Positions 18,067 through 26,307 of a stretch of DNA of 64,000 nucleotides are shown here, piece after piece. Position numbers and translations under genes: made by a program. Every line of letters starts with the position of its first letter. Position 1 is the first letter of the stretch. The notes beneath the pieces are model-generated. The model saw only the letters and a list, made by a program, of their open reading frames with translations. It made no database searches and was not told the DNA's origin. The stretch comes from Agromyces sp. Marseille-P2726 (lineage in GTDB: Bacteria > Actinomycetota > Actinomycetes > Actinomycetales > Microbacteriaceae), in contig NZ_CADDWM010000015.1 of assembly GCF_902809835.1 (NCBI RefSeq), positions 885,238 to 949,237 of the forward strand, read 5' to 3'.

Positions 18067-18594
18067 TCAGGACGACGCACCGTCATCCAAGCCGGACCGC
18101 GCGTCCGCGAGGATCGCGGGGACGGGCCGGTCGATGTCGACGACGAACCCCCGCTCATCGGGGCCGAGCGCCTCCAGGGTCTCGAGTTGCGAGTCGAGCA
18201 GGCTGGCCGGCATGAAATGCCCGGTGCGCCCCTCCGTTCGAGTAGCCAGCACGTCCCGGGTCCCGTGGAGGTGCACGAACCTCGTCTCGGGTGCCTTGGC
18301 CACGATGATGTCACGGTACGCCCGCTTCAGCGCGGAGCACGCGACGACGAGGCCGGTGCCCTCGCGGGTCGCTTCGGCGAGCGCGTCCCCGACGGCCCCG
18401 AGCCACGGCCGGCGATCGTCGTCGTCGAGGGGCACTCCCGAGGCCATCTTCTCGACGTTCGCGGCGGGGTGCAGGTCGTCGGAGTCGGTGAAGGGCACTC
18501 GCAGTTCCCGTGCGAGGAGGGCCCCGATCGTCGACTTCCCGGCGCCCGCGACGCCCATGACCACGATGACGGGCCGGTTCGCACCGTCATTCAT
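18067..18594 (-). CDS. gntK: gluconokinase
   Basis: A 175-residue P-loop kinase phosphorylating D-gluconate to 6-phosphogluconate. The Walker A motif GVAGAGKST (residues 14-22), the substrate-binding DSDDLHPAANVEKMASGVPLDDDDRRPWL (37-65) and VVACSALKRAYRD (82-94) identify the bacterial GntK family. HLHGTRDVLATRTEGRTGHFMP near 108-129 forms the lid. It faces away from gnd with a 163-bp intergenic gap, so product (6-phosphogluconate) and consuming enzyme are encoded side by side. No GntR-type regulator is adjacent. Confidence 0.95.
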   Translation of the reverse strand: MNDGANRPVIVVMGVAGAGKSTIGALLARELRVPFTDSDDLHPAANVEKMASGVPLDDDDRRPWLGAVGDALAEATREGTGLVVACSALKRAYRDIIVAKAPETRFVHLHGTRDVLATRTEGRTGHFMPASLLDSQLETLEALGPDERGFVVDIDRPVPAILADARSGLDDGASS

Positions 18595-18757
18595 CTGCCG
18601 GGACGTCCTGTCGAGGCATCCGATTCCATCTGTGCTCGTTTCCGTGCGGTCGTCGACGTACCCCCAACGCTAGTCCGCGGGACCGGGCCCTGCGATGTTC
18701 CACGCGCGGGCTCACAGTACGCTGGAGTCGACCCCAGACACCCTCGAGGAGCAGCTC

Positions 18758-20215
18758 GTGCCTGAATCCGGACCAGCAAACATCGGCGTCGTCGGCCTCG
18801 CGGTGATGGGCTCGAATCTCGCCCGCAATCTCGCCAGCCGCGAGGGCAACACCGTGGCGGTGTTCAACCGCTCTCCGGGGCGCACGCGAACGCTCACGAG
18901 CGAGCACCCCGAGGCCGGGTTCGCCGCCTCCGAGAGCTACGACGACTTCGTCGCCTCCCTCGCCAAGCCCCGCACCGCGATCATCATGGTGCAGGCCGGT
19001 GCGGGCACCGACGCGGTGATCTCCGAGCTGGTCTCCCGCTTCGAGCCGGGCGACATCATCGTCGACGGCGGCAACGCGAACTTCCACGACACGATCCGCC
19101 GCGAGGCCGAGATCAGCCCCACCGGCATCCACTTCGTCGGCATGGGCGTCTCGGGCGGCGAGGAGGGGGCCCTCCACGGCCCGTCGCTCATGCCCGGCGG
19201 CACGGCTGAGTCGTACGAGACGCTCGGTCCCATCCTCGAGAAGATCGCCGCCGTCGCCCCAGACGGCGAGCCCTGCGTGACGCACGTCGGCACCGACGGC
19301 GCCGGCCACTTCGTGAAGATGGTGCACAACGGCATCGAGTACGCCGACATGCAGCTGATCGCGGAGGCGTACGACCTCATCCGGCAGGGCACCGGCAAGA
19401 GCCCCGCCGAGATCGCCGACGTCTTCGCCGAGTGGAACACGGGCGAACTCGAGAGCTACCTCATCGAGATCACCGCCGAGGTGCTCCGCCAGACGGATGC
19501 CGCGACCGGCAAGCCGCTCGTCGACGTCATCCTCGACTCGGCGGGCGCCAAGGGCACCGGCGCCTGGACCGTGCAGAACGCGCTCGAGCTCGGCGTGCCC
19601 GAGTCGGGCATCGCCGAAGCCGTGTTCGCGCGAAGCCTGTCGTCGAAGCGCACACAGCGCGAGGCGGCCGCCGACCTGCCCGGCCCCTCGACCGAATGGA
19701 CCGTCGACGACCCCGAGACCTTCATCGAGGACGTCCGCCGGGCCCTCTACGCATCGAAGATCATCGCGTACTCGCAGGGGTTCGACGAGATCGTCGCCGG
19801 GGCCGAGCAGTTCGGGTGGGACATCCGCAAGGGCGACATCGCGAAGATCTGGCGCGCCGGATGCATCATCCGCGCCCGCTTCCTCAACCGCATCGCCGAG
19901 GCCTACGCCGACGATCCGTCGCTCGTCGCGCTGGTCGTCGCGCCGTACTTCCGCGAGGCCGTGACGGGCGCGCAGGAGAGCTGGCGGCGCGTGGTCGCGA
20001 CGGCGGCGCAGGCCGGCATTCCGACGCCGGCCTTCTCGTCTTCGCTCGCGTACTACGACGGCCTGCGCGCGAAGCGCCTTCCGGCGGCCCTCATCCAGGC
20101 GCAGCGCGACTACTTCGGCGCGCACACGTACCAGCGAGTCGACAAGCCGGGTGTGTTCCACACCCTCTGGTCGGGCGATCGCAGTGAGATCGAGATCACG
20201 TCCTCCTCGCACTAG
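18758..20215 (+). CDS. gnd: 6-phosphogluconate dehydrogenase (decarboxylating, NADP+)
   Basis: A 485-residue pentose phosphate enzyme making ribulose 5-phosphate, CO2 and NADPH. The N-terminal nucleotide fold IGVVGLAVMGSNLARN (9-24), IIVDGGNANFHDT (near 101), the FVGMGVSGGEEGA loop (near 126) and HFVKMVHNGIEYADMQ (near 182) carry the catalytic Lys and substrate residues; KGTGAWT and the C-terminal FHTLWSGDR fit the long-chain family. GTG 18758 is chosen for a GAGGAG 7 nt upstream. A TACGCT -10-like box at 18718-18723 predicts a short leader of about 28 nt. Confidence 0.96.
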   Translation: MPESGPANIGVVGLAVMGSNLARNLASREGNTVAVFNRSPGRTRTLTSEHPEAGFAASESYDDFVASLAKPRTAIIMVQAGAGTDAVISELVSRFEPGDIIVDGGNANFHDTIRREAEISPTGIHFVGMGVSGGEEGALHGPSLMPGGTAESYETLGPILEKIAAVAPDGEPCVTHVGTDGAGHFVKMVHNGIEYADMQLIAEAYDLIRQGTGKSPAEIADVFAEWNTGELESYLIEITAEVLRQTDAATGKPLVDVILDSAGAKGTGAWTVQNALELGVPESGIAEAVFARSLSSKRTQREAAADLPGPSTEWTVDDPETFIEDVRRALYASKIIAYSQGFDEIVAGAEQFGWDIRKGDIAKIWRAGCIIRARFLNRIAEAYADDPSLVALVVAPYFREAVTGAQESWRRVVATAAQAGIPTPAFSSSLAYYDGLRAKRLPAALIQAQRDYFGAHTYQRVDKPGVFHTLWSGDRSEIEITSSSH

Positions 20216-20242
20216 GCGAGGGCCTGAACGAGGCGGTGCGGC

Positions 20243-20620
20243 GTGAGCGAACGGCACCCCGAACTCGAACCCGACCCGTACGACGACGGTCGGCCGATGC
20301 CCGGTGCGCGCCGGCGTCGCGTCGTCCGCATCGCGGTGCTCGTCGCGCTCGGTGCGATGGTGCTCCCCCTCGTGCTGTCGGGCTTCAGTGTGGCCAAACG
20401 CGCAGCCGACCGAGTCTGCGCGGTGTACGTCGCCGCCTTCGACACGGATGCCGCGGGCTTCCGCACGTCGTTCGAGCTCTTCGCTCCCGGCGGGCCAGGG
20501 TGGGAGTGCGTGGCGATCTCCTCGAGCGGGGCGCGCACGATCGTGGCCCGCCTCGAACCGCTGCCGGCCATGCCTCGGCTTCCCGCCCAGGACGACCCCC
20601 GACCCGAGCGACACGCCTGA
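20243..20620 (+). CDS. small single-pass membrane protein, function unknown
   Basis: A 125-residue protein not assigned to a family. It has an acidic N-terminus, an Arg cluster RRRRVVR followed by one hydrophobic helix (about 30-47), then a short extracytoplasmic domain with two cysteines (near residues 59 and 88) that could form a disulfide. The Arg cluster before the helix predicts the C-terminus outside. It begins with GTG 27 bp after gnd, with a purine-rich GAGGCGG upstream, so it is probably co-transcribed with gnd, and converges on the gene ending at 20633. Confidence 0.65.
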   Translation: MSERHPELEPDPYDDGRPMPGARRRRVVRIAVLVALGAMVLPLVLSGFSVAKRAADRVCAVYVAAFDTDAAGFRTSFELFAPGGPGWECVAISSSGARTIVARLEPLPAMPRLPAQDDPRPERHA

Positions 20621-20632
20621 CGGCTGGCGAGC

Positions 20633-21109
20633 TCAGGTCTCGTCGGGCACGAAGACGCGCTTGTACCGGCGCCCGTCGGGCAGCTCCACCGTGCGCGCCT
20701 CGAGCTGGCCGCGGGTCACCCGCTGGTAGATCGCCTGCGGCGTCACGCCGAGCCGCTTCGCCGCCTCCGCCACGCTCTCGCCCGGCAGGTCGGTCGGCAC
20801 GCTCGACGGTCGATCGCGCTTGCGCCGCCGGCTCGCCTCCTGGCGGCTCGTGATGGCTTCGTCGTCGCCGGCCCACCGGTACTTGGCCGCCGACGGACTG
20901 AGGCCCGCGGCATCCGCGATCTCGTCCCACGTCGCGCCCTCATCGAGCGCCTCGCGAACCGCGATGAGTGTCGCGGGGTCAGCATCGAGCGCCGCCACGA
21001 GCGAACGGATGCCGCGGAGTCGCTCGAGCGGCGCCGCATGCCCGTCGCCGTGCTCGAGGGCCCCGAGACGCGCGAGCTCGCGCGCCGTGTCGGCCGAGAG
21101 GAAACCCAC
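20633..21109 (-). CDS. double helix-turn-helix DNA-binding protein
   Basis: A protein of about 158 residues with two helix-turn-helix segments: TWDEIADAAGLSPSAAKYRW (near 75-94) and a C-terminal SVAEAAKRLGVTPQAIYQRV (near 117-136), followed by a winged LPDGRRYKRVFVPDE end. The second resembles MerR/excisionase-type modules. It lies 10 bp downstream of the acyl-CoA ligase stop. GTG 21109 is proposed; the open frame continues upstream inside the ligase gene, so the true start is uncertain. Target and role unknown. Confidence 0.65.
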   Translation of the reverse strand: MGFLSADTARELARLGALEHGDGHAAPLERLRGIRSLVAALDADPATLIAVREALDEGATWDEIADAAGLSPSAAKYRWAGDDEAITSRQEASRRRKRDRPSSVPTDLPGESVAEAAKRLGVTPQAIYQRVTRGQLEARTVELPDGRRYKRVFVPDET

Positions 21110-21119
21110 GCGCCGGCCG

Positions 21120-22820
21120 TCAATCCGTGAGCAGCCCGTTGCGGACCTCGCGCCGGAGCACCTTGCCGATGAGCGACCGGGGCAGGTCGTCGGCCTGCAC
21201 GACGCGCTTGGGCACCTTGTACGCGGCGAGCGCACCTCGCGCATGGTCGCGGATGGCGCCCTCGTCGAACGTCGAACCCGGCTTCAGCACGACCACGGCC
21301 ACGACCTGCTCGCCCGAGTGCTCGTCGGGCAGGCCGACCACGGCGCAGTCCTCGACGTCGGGGTGCGCACGGAGGGCCTCCTCGACCTCGCTCGGGGCGA
21401 CGTTGAAGCCGCCCGTGATGATGAGCTCCTTGATGCGGTCGACGATGCGCACGAAGCCGTCGGCGTCGATCGACACGATGTCACCCGTGCGGAACCAGTC
21501 GGCACCGCCGTCGTCGGCCGGCACGAACACGGCCTCGGTCTCCTCGGGTTTGCGCCAGTACCCCGAGAACACCTGAGGGCCGCGCACGATGAGCTCGCCC
21601 TCCTCGCCGGGCGCGCGATCGACGGTCGGCTGTTCCGGGTCGACGACCCTCGCCTCCGTCGACGGCAGCGGCAGCCCGACCGTGCCGGCCCGGCGGTTGG
21701 GGGCGACGGGATTGGCCATGAGCACCGGCGAGCACTCGGAGAGCCCGTAGCCCTCGACGAGGTAGCCGCCGCTCGCCGCCTCCCAGGGTTCGACGACGTC
21801 GGCCGACAGCGGCATGGCACCCGAGATCGCGATGCGGATGCCCTGCAGCGACACGCCCTCCTCGGCCGCGGCCCGCGTGAGCCGGCCGTAGATCGGCGGC
21901 ACGGCCGGGAAGAACGTGGGCGGATGCCGCTTCATCGCCTTCAGCACGAGCTCGGGATCGAACTTCGGGAACAGCACGAGACGCGCACCCATGCTCATCG
22001 CGAAGGTGAGGCACAGCGTGAGCCCGTAGGCGTGGAACATCGGCAGGACCGCGTACACGACCGCCGTTCCCCGCTCGATCCCCGGGATCCAGGCTCGAGC
22101 CTGCGCGGCGTTCGCCCCGAGGTTCGCGTGCGTGAGGGTCGCCCCCTTTGGGCTCCCGGTCGTGCCGCTCGTGTACTGGATGAGCGCGACGTCGTCGGGC
22201 CCCGGGCGATGGATGTGCGAGTCGATCCGGTCGGATGCCACGAGCACATGCCACGGCATGGTTCCCCGCACCTTCGTGGTGAGCGCGGCGCGCGACTCGC
22301 GCGCCTTCGCCACCGGCAGCCGCAGCATCACGCGAGTGAGCAGCGGCATGGCGCGGGTGACGTCGACCGACACGATGGAGCGCACTGCGACATCCGCCGG
22401 GAATGCCTGGATGGAGTCGACGACCTTGTCCCACGCGATCACGACCGGGGCGCCGTGGTCTTCGAACTGATGGCGAAGCTCTCGGGGAGTGTAGAGCGGG
22501 TTGTGCTCGACGACGATGGCGCCGAGTCGCAGCACGGCGTAGAACGCGACGATGTGCTGGGGGCAGTTCGGCAGCACGATCGCCACCGGGTCGCCCGCCT
22601 GCACGCCGAGCACCCGCAGGCCCTCGGCCGCGCGCTCGACCTGGTCGCCGAGCTCGGCGTAGGTGGTGGTGGCTCCGAAGAACTCGAGGGCCACGTGGTC
22701 GGGATACTGCTCGACGGAGCCACTCAGGAGGTCGTACAGCGACCCGGTCTCGGGTGCGATGTCATGCGGCACCCCCTCGGCGTAACTGCCGAGCCAGGGA
22801 CGCGGGGTGGTGATGGCCAT
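21120..22820 (-). CDS. fadD: long-chain fatty-acid--CoA ligase (AMP-binding)
   Basis: A 566-residue ANL-superfamily enzyme activating fatty acids to acyl-CoA via an acyl-adenylate. The P-loop-like IQYTSGTTGSPKGATLTHANL signature (near 190-210), GYGLSECSPV (near 355), DWFRTGDIVSIDADGFVRIVDRIKE (near 440-465) and the catalytic-Lys region LPRSLIGKVLRREVR near the C-terminus are all present and in order. ATG 22820 starts the recognisable sequence MAITTPRPWLGSYAEG and sits 8 bp after prs. The substrate chain length cannot be told from sequence. Confidence 0.92.
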   Translation of the reverse strand: MAITTPRPWLGSYAEGVPHDIAPETGSLYDLLSGSVEQYPDHVALEFFGATTTYAELGDQVERAAEGLRVLGVQAGDPVAIVLPNCPQHIVAFYAVLRLGAIVVEHNPLYTPRELRHQFEDHGAPVVIAWDKVVDSIQAFPADVAVRSIVSVDVTRAMPLLTRVMLRLPVAKARESRAALTTKVRGTMPWHVLVASDRIDSHIHRPGPDDVALIQYTSGTTGSPKGATLTHANLGANAAQARAWIPGIERGTAVVYAVLPMFHAYGLTLCLTFAMSMGARLVLFPKFDPELVLKAMKRHPPTFFPAVPPIYGRLTRAAAEEGVSLQGIRIAISGAMPLSADVVEPWEAASGGYLVEGYGLSECSPVLMANPVAPNRRAGTVGLPLPSTEARVVDPEQPTVDRAPGEEGELIVRGPQVFSGYWRKPEETEAVFVPADDGGADWFRTGDIVSIDADGFVRIVDRIKELIITGGFNVAPSEVEEALRAHPDVEDCAVVGLPDEHSGEQVVAVVVLKPGSTFDEGAIRDHARGALAAYKVPKRVVQADDLPRSLIGKVLRREVRNGLLTD

Positions 22821-22828
22821 GGCGGACC

Positions 22829-23806
22829 TCAGGCCGCCCCGTCGAACAGGCTCGTGACCGAACCGTCTTCGAAGACTTCGCGGATGGCTCGCGCCAGCAG
22901 CGGTGCGATCGGCAGCACGGTGAGCCGGTCCCACCGCTTCTCGGGCGGAACGGGAAGCGTGTCGGTGACGACCACCATGTCGATCGAGTCGTTCTGCAGG
23001 ATCTCGACGGCGGGCGGCGAGAACACGGCGTGGGTGGCCGCCACGACCACCCCCGTGGCGCCGTTCGCCTTCAGCGCCTCGGCGGCCTTCACGATCGTGC
23101 GGCCGGTGTCGATGAGGTCGTCGACGAGCAGGCACACGCGCCCCTCGACGGTGCCGACGATCTCATGCACCGACACCTCGTTCGGCACGAGCGGGTCGCG
23201 GCGCTTGTGGATGATCGCGAGCGGCGCACCGAGCTTGTCGCTCCAGATGTCGGCGACGCGCACGCGGCCCATGTCGGGCGAGACCACGGTGAGCGTCGAC
23301 GGATCGAGCTTCTCTCGGAAGTGCTCGAGCAGTACCGGCATCGCGAAGAGGTGGTCGACCGGGCCGTCGAAGAAGCCCTGGATCTGGGCGGCGTGGAGGT
23401 CGATCGACATGATGCGGTCGGCGCCCGCGGCCTTGTAGAGGTCAGCGACGAGGCGTGCCGAGATCGGTTCGCGGCCGCGGCCCTTCTTGTCTTGGCGCGC
23501 GTACGGATAGAACGGCGACACGACCGTGATGCGCTTCGCGGAGGCGCGCTTCAGGGCGTCGACCATGATGAGCTGCTCCATGAGCCACTCGTTGATGGGC
23601 GCCGCGTGCGACTGGATCACGAAGGCATCGCTGCCACGCACGCTCTCGTCGTAGCGGGCGTAGAGCTCGCCGTTCGCGAACGTGCGTGCGTCGGTCGGAA
23701 CGAGTTCGGAGCCGAGCTCGTCGGCGATCTGCTGGGCGAGCTCGGGATGCGCTCGCCCGGAGATGAGCACGAGGCGCTTCGATCCGGTGGTCTCGATGCC
23801 CGACAT
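22829..23806 (-). CDS. prs: ribose-phosphate pyrophosphokinase
   Basis: A 325-residue PRPP synthetase making 5-phosphoribosyl 1-diphosphate from ribose 5-phosphate and ATP for nucleotide, His and Trp synthesis. FANGELYARYDESVRGSD (near 43-60), YPYARQDKKGRGREPISARLVADL, the DLHAAQIQGFFDGPVDHL metal/ribose site, and the PRPP loop CLLVDDLIDTGRTIVKAAEAL are all intact. ATG 23806 (MSGIETTGSKR) has a GAGAGGA upstream and is preferred over the ATG six codons earlier. It lies 50 bp downstream of glmU, a common actinobacterial pair. Confidence 0.96.
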   Translation of the reverse strand: MSGIETTGSKRLVLISGRAHPELAQQIADELGSELVPTDARTFANGELYARYDESVRGSDAFVIQSHAAPINEWLMEQLIMVDALKRASAKRITVVSPFYPYARQDKKGRGREPISARLVADLYKAAGADRIMSIDLHAAQIQGFFDGPVDHLFAMPVLLEHFREKLDPSTLTVVSPDMGRVRVADIWSDKLGAPLAIIHKRRDPLVPNEVSVHEIVGTVEGRVCLLVDDLIDTGRTIVKAAEALKANGATGVVVAATHAVFSPPAVEILQNDSIDMVVVTDTLPVPPEKRWDRLTVLPIAPLLARAIREVFEDGSVTSLFDGAA

Positions 23807-23856
23807 GTGGTCTGTCCTCTCCACCTGCGATCAGCCGGTGCGTCAGTCGGCGGTGT

Positions 23857-25314
23857 TCAGTCGGCAGCCGCGTCGATCGCTTCCGGGTCGGATGCCCCGT
23901 CCGCCGCCTCGGCCGCCTGCGCCGCCGCGGTGCCGGGCCGATGCTGCTGGACCCATCCCTCGATGTTGCGTTGCGGAGCCACGTTCACGGCGAGTGCTCC
24001 TGCCGGGACATCCTTGCGGACGACCGTGCCGGCGCCCGTGTAGACCCCGTCGCCAATCCTAATGGGCGCGACGAACACGCCATGCGACCCGGTGCGGACG
24101 TGGGAGCCGATCTCGGAGCGGTGCTTCCGCACGCCGTCGTAGTTGGCGAAGATCGAGCCGGCACCGATGTTGGTGTGCTCGCCGATGGTCGCGTCGCCCA
24201 CGTACGAGAGGTGCGGCACCTTGCTGCCGGCGCCGATCTTCGAGTTCTTCGTCTCGACGAACGTGCCGATCTTGCCGTCGGCGCCGAGCACGGTGCCCGG
24301 ACGGAGGTACGAGAAGGGGCCGACGGATGCCCCGTCGCCGATGACCGACAGCGTGGCATCCGTTCGCTTCACCTCGGCCTCGGCACCGATCTCGCAGTCG
24401 ACGAGCGTCGTGTCGGGACCCACGACGGCACCCGACGCGATGACGGTCGCGCCCTTCAGCTGCGTACCCGGACGGATCGTGACGTCGGGCTCGATGCGCA
24501 CGTCGAGGTCGATCCACGTGGTGGCGGGGTCCTCGACGGTCACGCCGTTCAGCTGCCATCCGCGAACGATGAGCGCGTTCAGGCGAGCGGCGGTTTCGCT
24601 CAACTGGGCGCGATCGTTGATGCCGGCCACGAGCCACGGCTCCGACACGGGCACGGCCTCGACCTCGGAGCCCGCCTCGCGAAGGAGCTGGATGACATCG
24701 GTGAGGTACTTCTCGCCCTGGGCGTTGTCGGTCGTGAGGTTCGCCAGCTGGTCGCGCAGGGCGCCGGCCCCGAACGCGTAGATGCCCGCGTTGATCTCGG
24801 CGATGGCGCGCTCGTCGTCGGTCGCGTCCTTCTGCTCGACGATGCGGTCGAAGTGCCCGGCCGCGTCGCGGACCACGCGGCCGTAACCGGTGGGGTCGTC
24901 GTAGAGGGCCGAGAGCACGGATGCCTGCGCGGCCCGGCCGCGGTGCCGTTCCAGGAACGCGGCGAGGGTCTCGGCATCGAGGAGCGGCACATCGCCGTTC
25001 AGCACGAGCACCTCGCCCTCGAAGTCGCCGGGGAGCGCCTCGAGCGCCTGCTCGACCGCCCGGCCGGTGCCGGGCACCTCGTCTTGGTCGACCACGATGC
25101 AGGCGGGGAACACCGACTGCACGGCAGCGGCCACCTGGTCGCGCTCGTGCCGCACGACCGCGATCACGTGAGCGGCGTCGAGCGCCTGTGCCGTACGCAG
25201 CACGTGGGCCACGATCGGCGAGCCCGCGAGCGGGTGCAGGAGCTTCGGGGTGGCGGACTTCATGCGCGTGCCCTGGCCGGCAGCGAGAACGATGATGGCG
25301 AGTTGCTGATCCAT
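23857..25314 (-). CDS. glmU: bifunctional N-acetyltransferase/uridyltransferase GlmU
   Basis: A 485-residue enzyme performing the last two steps to UDP-GlcNAc, the peptidoglycan precursor: acetylation of GlcN-1-P and uridylyl transfer. The N-terminal nucleotidyltransferase signature LAAGQGTRMKSATPKLLHPLAG (near 10-31) and VLNGDVPLLD precede a left-handed beta-helix of hexapeptide repeats (about 260-455) with PFSYLRPGTVLGADGKIGTFVETKN. A Glu/Ala-rich tail follows. The start is fixed at 25314 because LAAGQGTRM lies only 9 codons in. The ATG is 1 nt beyond the tRNA-Gln 3' end, so the only possible Shine-Dalgarno lies inside the tRNA gene (see findings). Confidence 0.96.
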   Translation of the reverse strand: MDQQLAIIVLAAGQGTRMKSATPKLLHPLAGSPIVAHVLRTAQALDAAHVIAVVRHERDQVAAAVQSVFPACIVVDQDEVPGTGRAVEQALEALPGDFEGEVLVLNGDVPLLDAETLAAFLERHRGRAAQASVLSALYDDPTGYGRVVRDAAGHFDRIVEQKDATDDERAIAEINAGIYAFGAGALRDQLANLTTDNAQGEKYLTDVIQLLREAGSEVEAVPVSEPWLVAGINDRAQLSETAARLNALIVRGWQLNGVTVEDPATTWIDLDVRIEPDVTIRPGTQLKGATVIASGAVVGPDTTLVDCEIGAEAEVKRTDATLSVIGDGASVGPFSYLRPGTVLGADGKIGTFVETKNSKIGAGSKVPHLSYVGDATIGEHTNIGAGSIFANYDGVRKHRSEIGSHVRTGSHGVFVAPIRIGDGVYTGAGTVVRKDVPAGALAVNVAPQRNIEGWVQQHRPGTAAAQAAEAADGASDPEAIDAAAD

Positions 25315-25315
25315 G

Positions 25316-25387
25316 CTCCGCCACCAGGATTCGAACCTGGTCCTCACAGCTCCAAAGGCTGTCGTGCTGCCGTTACACCATGGCGGA
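25316..25387 (-). tRNA. tRNA-Gln (anticodon TTG)
   Basis: The reverse complement folds with acceptor TCCGCCA/TGGCGGA, an anticodon stem ACAGC/GCTGT (or one base shifted) around CTTTGGA, giving anticodon TTG, and a T-arm CCAGG-TTCGAAT-CCTGG. The discriminator is G and CCA is not encoded. It lies immediately upstream of glmU on the same strand. Confidence 0.95.
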
Positions 25388-25471
25388 CTGCGCGAGGCGC
25401 GTGCCACGAGCGGCATCCAGTCTGCCAGACGAGCCTGCGCAGTCGCGTCATCCCGATCTGAGCGCAGCACC

Positions 25472-25501
25472 TTGATATGTGACCAATCAGTCACCTATTA
25501 T
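25472..25501 (+). promoter_or_regulatory. arsR-family promoter with embedded operator
   Basis: TTGATA (25472-25477) and TATTAT (25496-25501) are separated by 18 bp. The spacer holds the inverted repeat GTGAC-N6-GTCAC (25479-25494), a likely operator for the ArsR-type regulator that starts at 25510. The -10 box ends 8 nt before the ATG, so the leader would be about 2 nt or absent. Confidence 0.7.
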
Positions 25502-25509
25502 CGATCTCG

Positions 25510-25830
25510 ATGGATGATGACGATGGGGTGTTCAAGGCGCTCGCCGACCCGACGAGGCGCCGTCTGCTCGACCACCTGTTCGTGCACGACGGAGCCCGGC
25601 TCGCCGACCTCGAGGGGCTTGCCGACATGACGAGGTTCGGCATCATGAAGCACCTGAGGGTGCTCGAGGAGGCGGGTCTCATCACGACCCGCCGCTCGGG
25701 CCGCGAGAAGCTGCACTACCTGAACGCCGTGCCGATCCGACTCATCCACGACCGGTGGATCGACAAGTACCGTGCCGGCCCAGCCGCATACCTCGCCGAT
25801 CTCAAGCACGAACTGGAGAAGGAGCCATGA
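25510..25830 (+). CDS. ArsR-family winged-helix transcriptional regulator
   Basis: A 106-residue regulator. FKALADPTRRRLLDHLF (near 8-24) is the classic ArsR N-terminal helix, followed by the recognition helix region DMTRFGIMKHLRVLEEAGLITT (near 39-60) and the wing RRSGREKLHYLNAVPIRLI. It lacks the Cys pair of metal sensors, so it belongs to the metal-independent subgroup usually paired with an SRPBCC/AHSA1 protein, exactly the gene that follows with a 4-bp ATGA overlap. Autoregulation is likely from an inverted repeat within its promoter spacer. Confidence 0.9.
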   Translation: MDDDDGVFKALADPTRRRLLDHLFVHDGARLADLEGLADMTRFGIMKHLRVLEEAGLITTRRSGREKLHYLNAVPIRLIHDRWIDKYRAGPAAYLADLKHELEKEP

Positions 25831-26267
25831 CCGAAGCAACGCAGGTCTACCACGTGTTCATCCGCGCGAGCGCCGACGACATCTGGCGGGCCATCACGAG
25901 CGCGGAGCGCACCGCGCAGTACTTCTACGGATCCGCGATCGAGACGACGGCCGAGGCGCGTACCTCGCGAGGACCCGGCGGAGAGGACTGGGGAACCGAC
26001 ACGGTGGCCGAGTTCGACCCTCCTCGTCGCCTCGTGCACGAATGGCGATCGTCGTACGACCCCGACCTCGCCGACGAGCCCGCGAGCCGCGTGACCTGGG
26101 AGATCGAGCCTCGCGGCGACGGGCTCTGCCTCGTGACCCTCACGCACGACCGGCTCGAAGCGTCGCCGCGCACCGCGGCCGATGTGGGCGGCCCCGGATG
26201 GATGTACGTGCTGAGCTCGTTGAAGACGCTGCTCGAAACCGGAGAGGGACTGCCTGCGGCGAGTTGA
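25827..26267 (+). CDS. SRPBCC (AHSA1-like) domain protein
   Basis: A 146-residue protein with the Aha1 C-terminal/SRPBCC fold: YHVFIRASADDIWRAITSAERTAQYFYG at residues 7-34 is the typical start, and SRVTWEIEPRGDGLCLVTLTHDRLE near 90-114 and a final amphipathic helix GGPGWMYVLSSLKTLLETGEG close the helix-grip pocket. Such proteins bind hydrophobic ligands; ligand unknown. Translation is coupled to the upstream ArsR gene by an ATGA overlap, so the pair is a regulator/ligand-binding unit. Confidence 0.87.
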   Translation: MTEATQVYHVFIRASADDIWRAITSAERTAQYFYGSAIETTAEARTSRGPGGEDWGTDTVAEFDPPRRLVHEWRSSYDPDLADEPASRVTWEIEPRGDGLCLVTLTHDRLEASPRTAADVGGPGWMYVLSSLKTLLETGEGLPAAS

Positions 26268-26295
26268 GGCCCACGGCGGGCGGACCCCGCGGCGG

Positions 26296-26301
26296 GATAA
26301 T
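26296..26301 (+). promoter_or_regulatory. -10 box GATAAT for the marR gene
   Basis: GATAAT ends 6 nt before the ATG at 26308, so transcription would start at or next to the start codon, giving a leaderless mRNA. No convincing -35 is visible. Confidence 0.5.
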
Positions 26302-26307
26302 GGCGGA

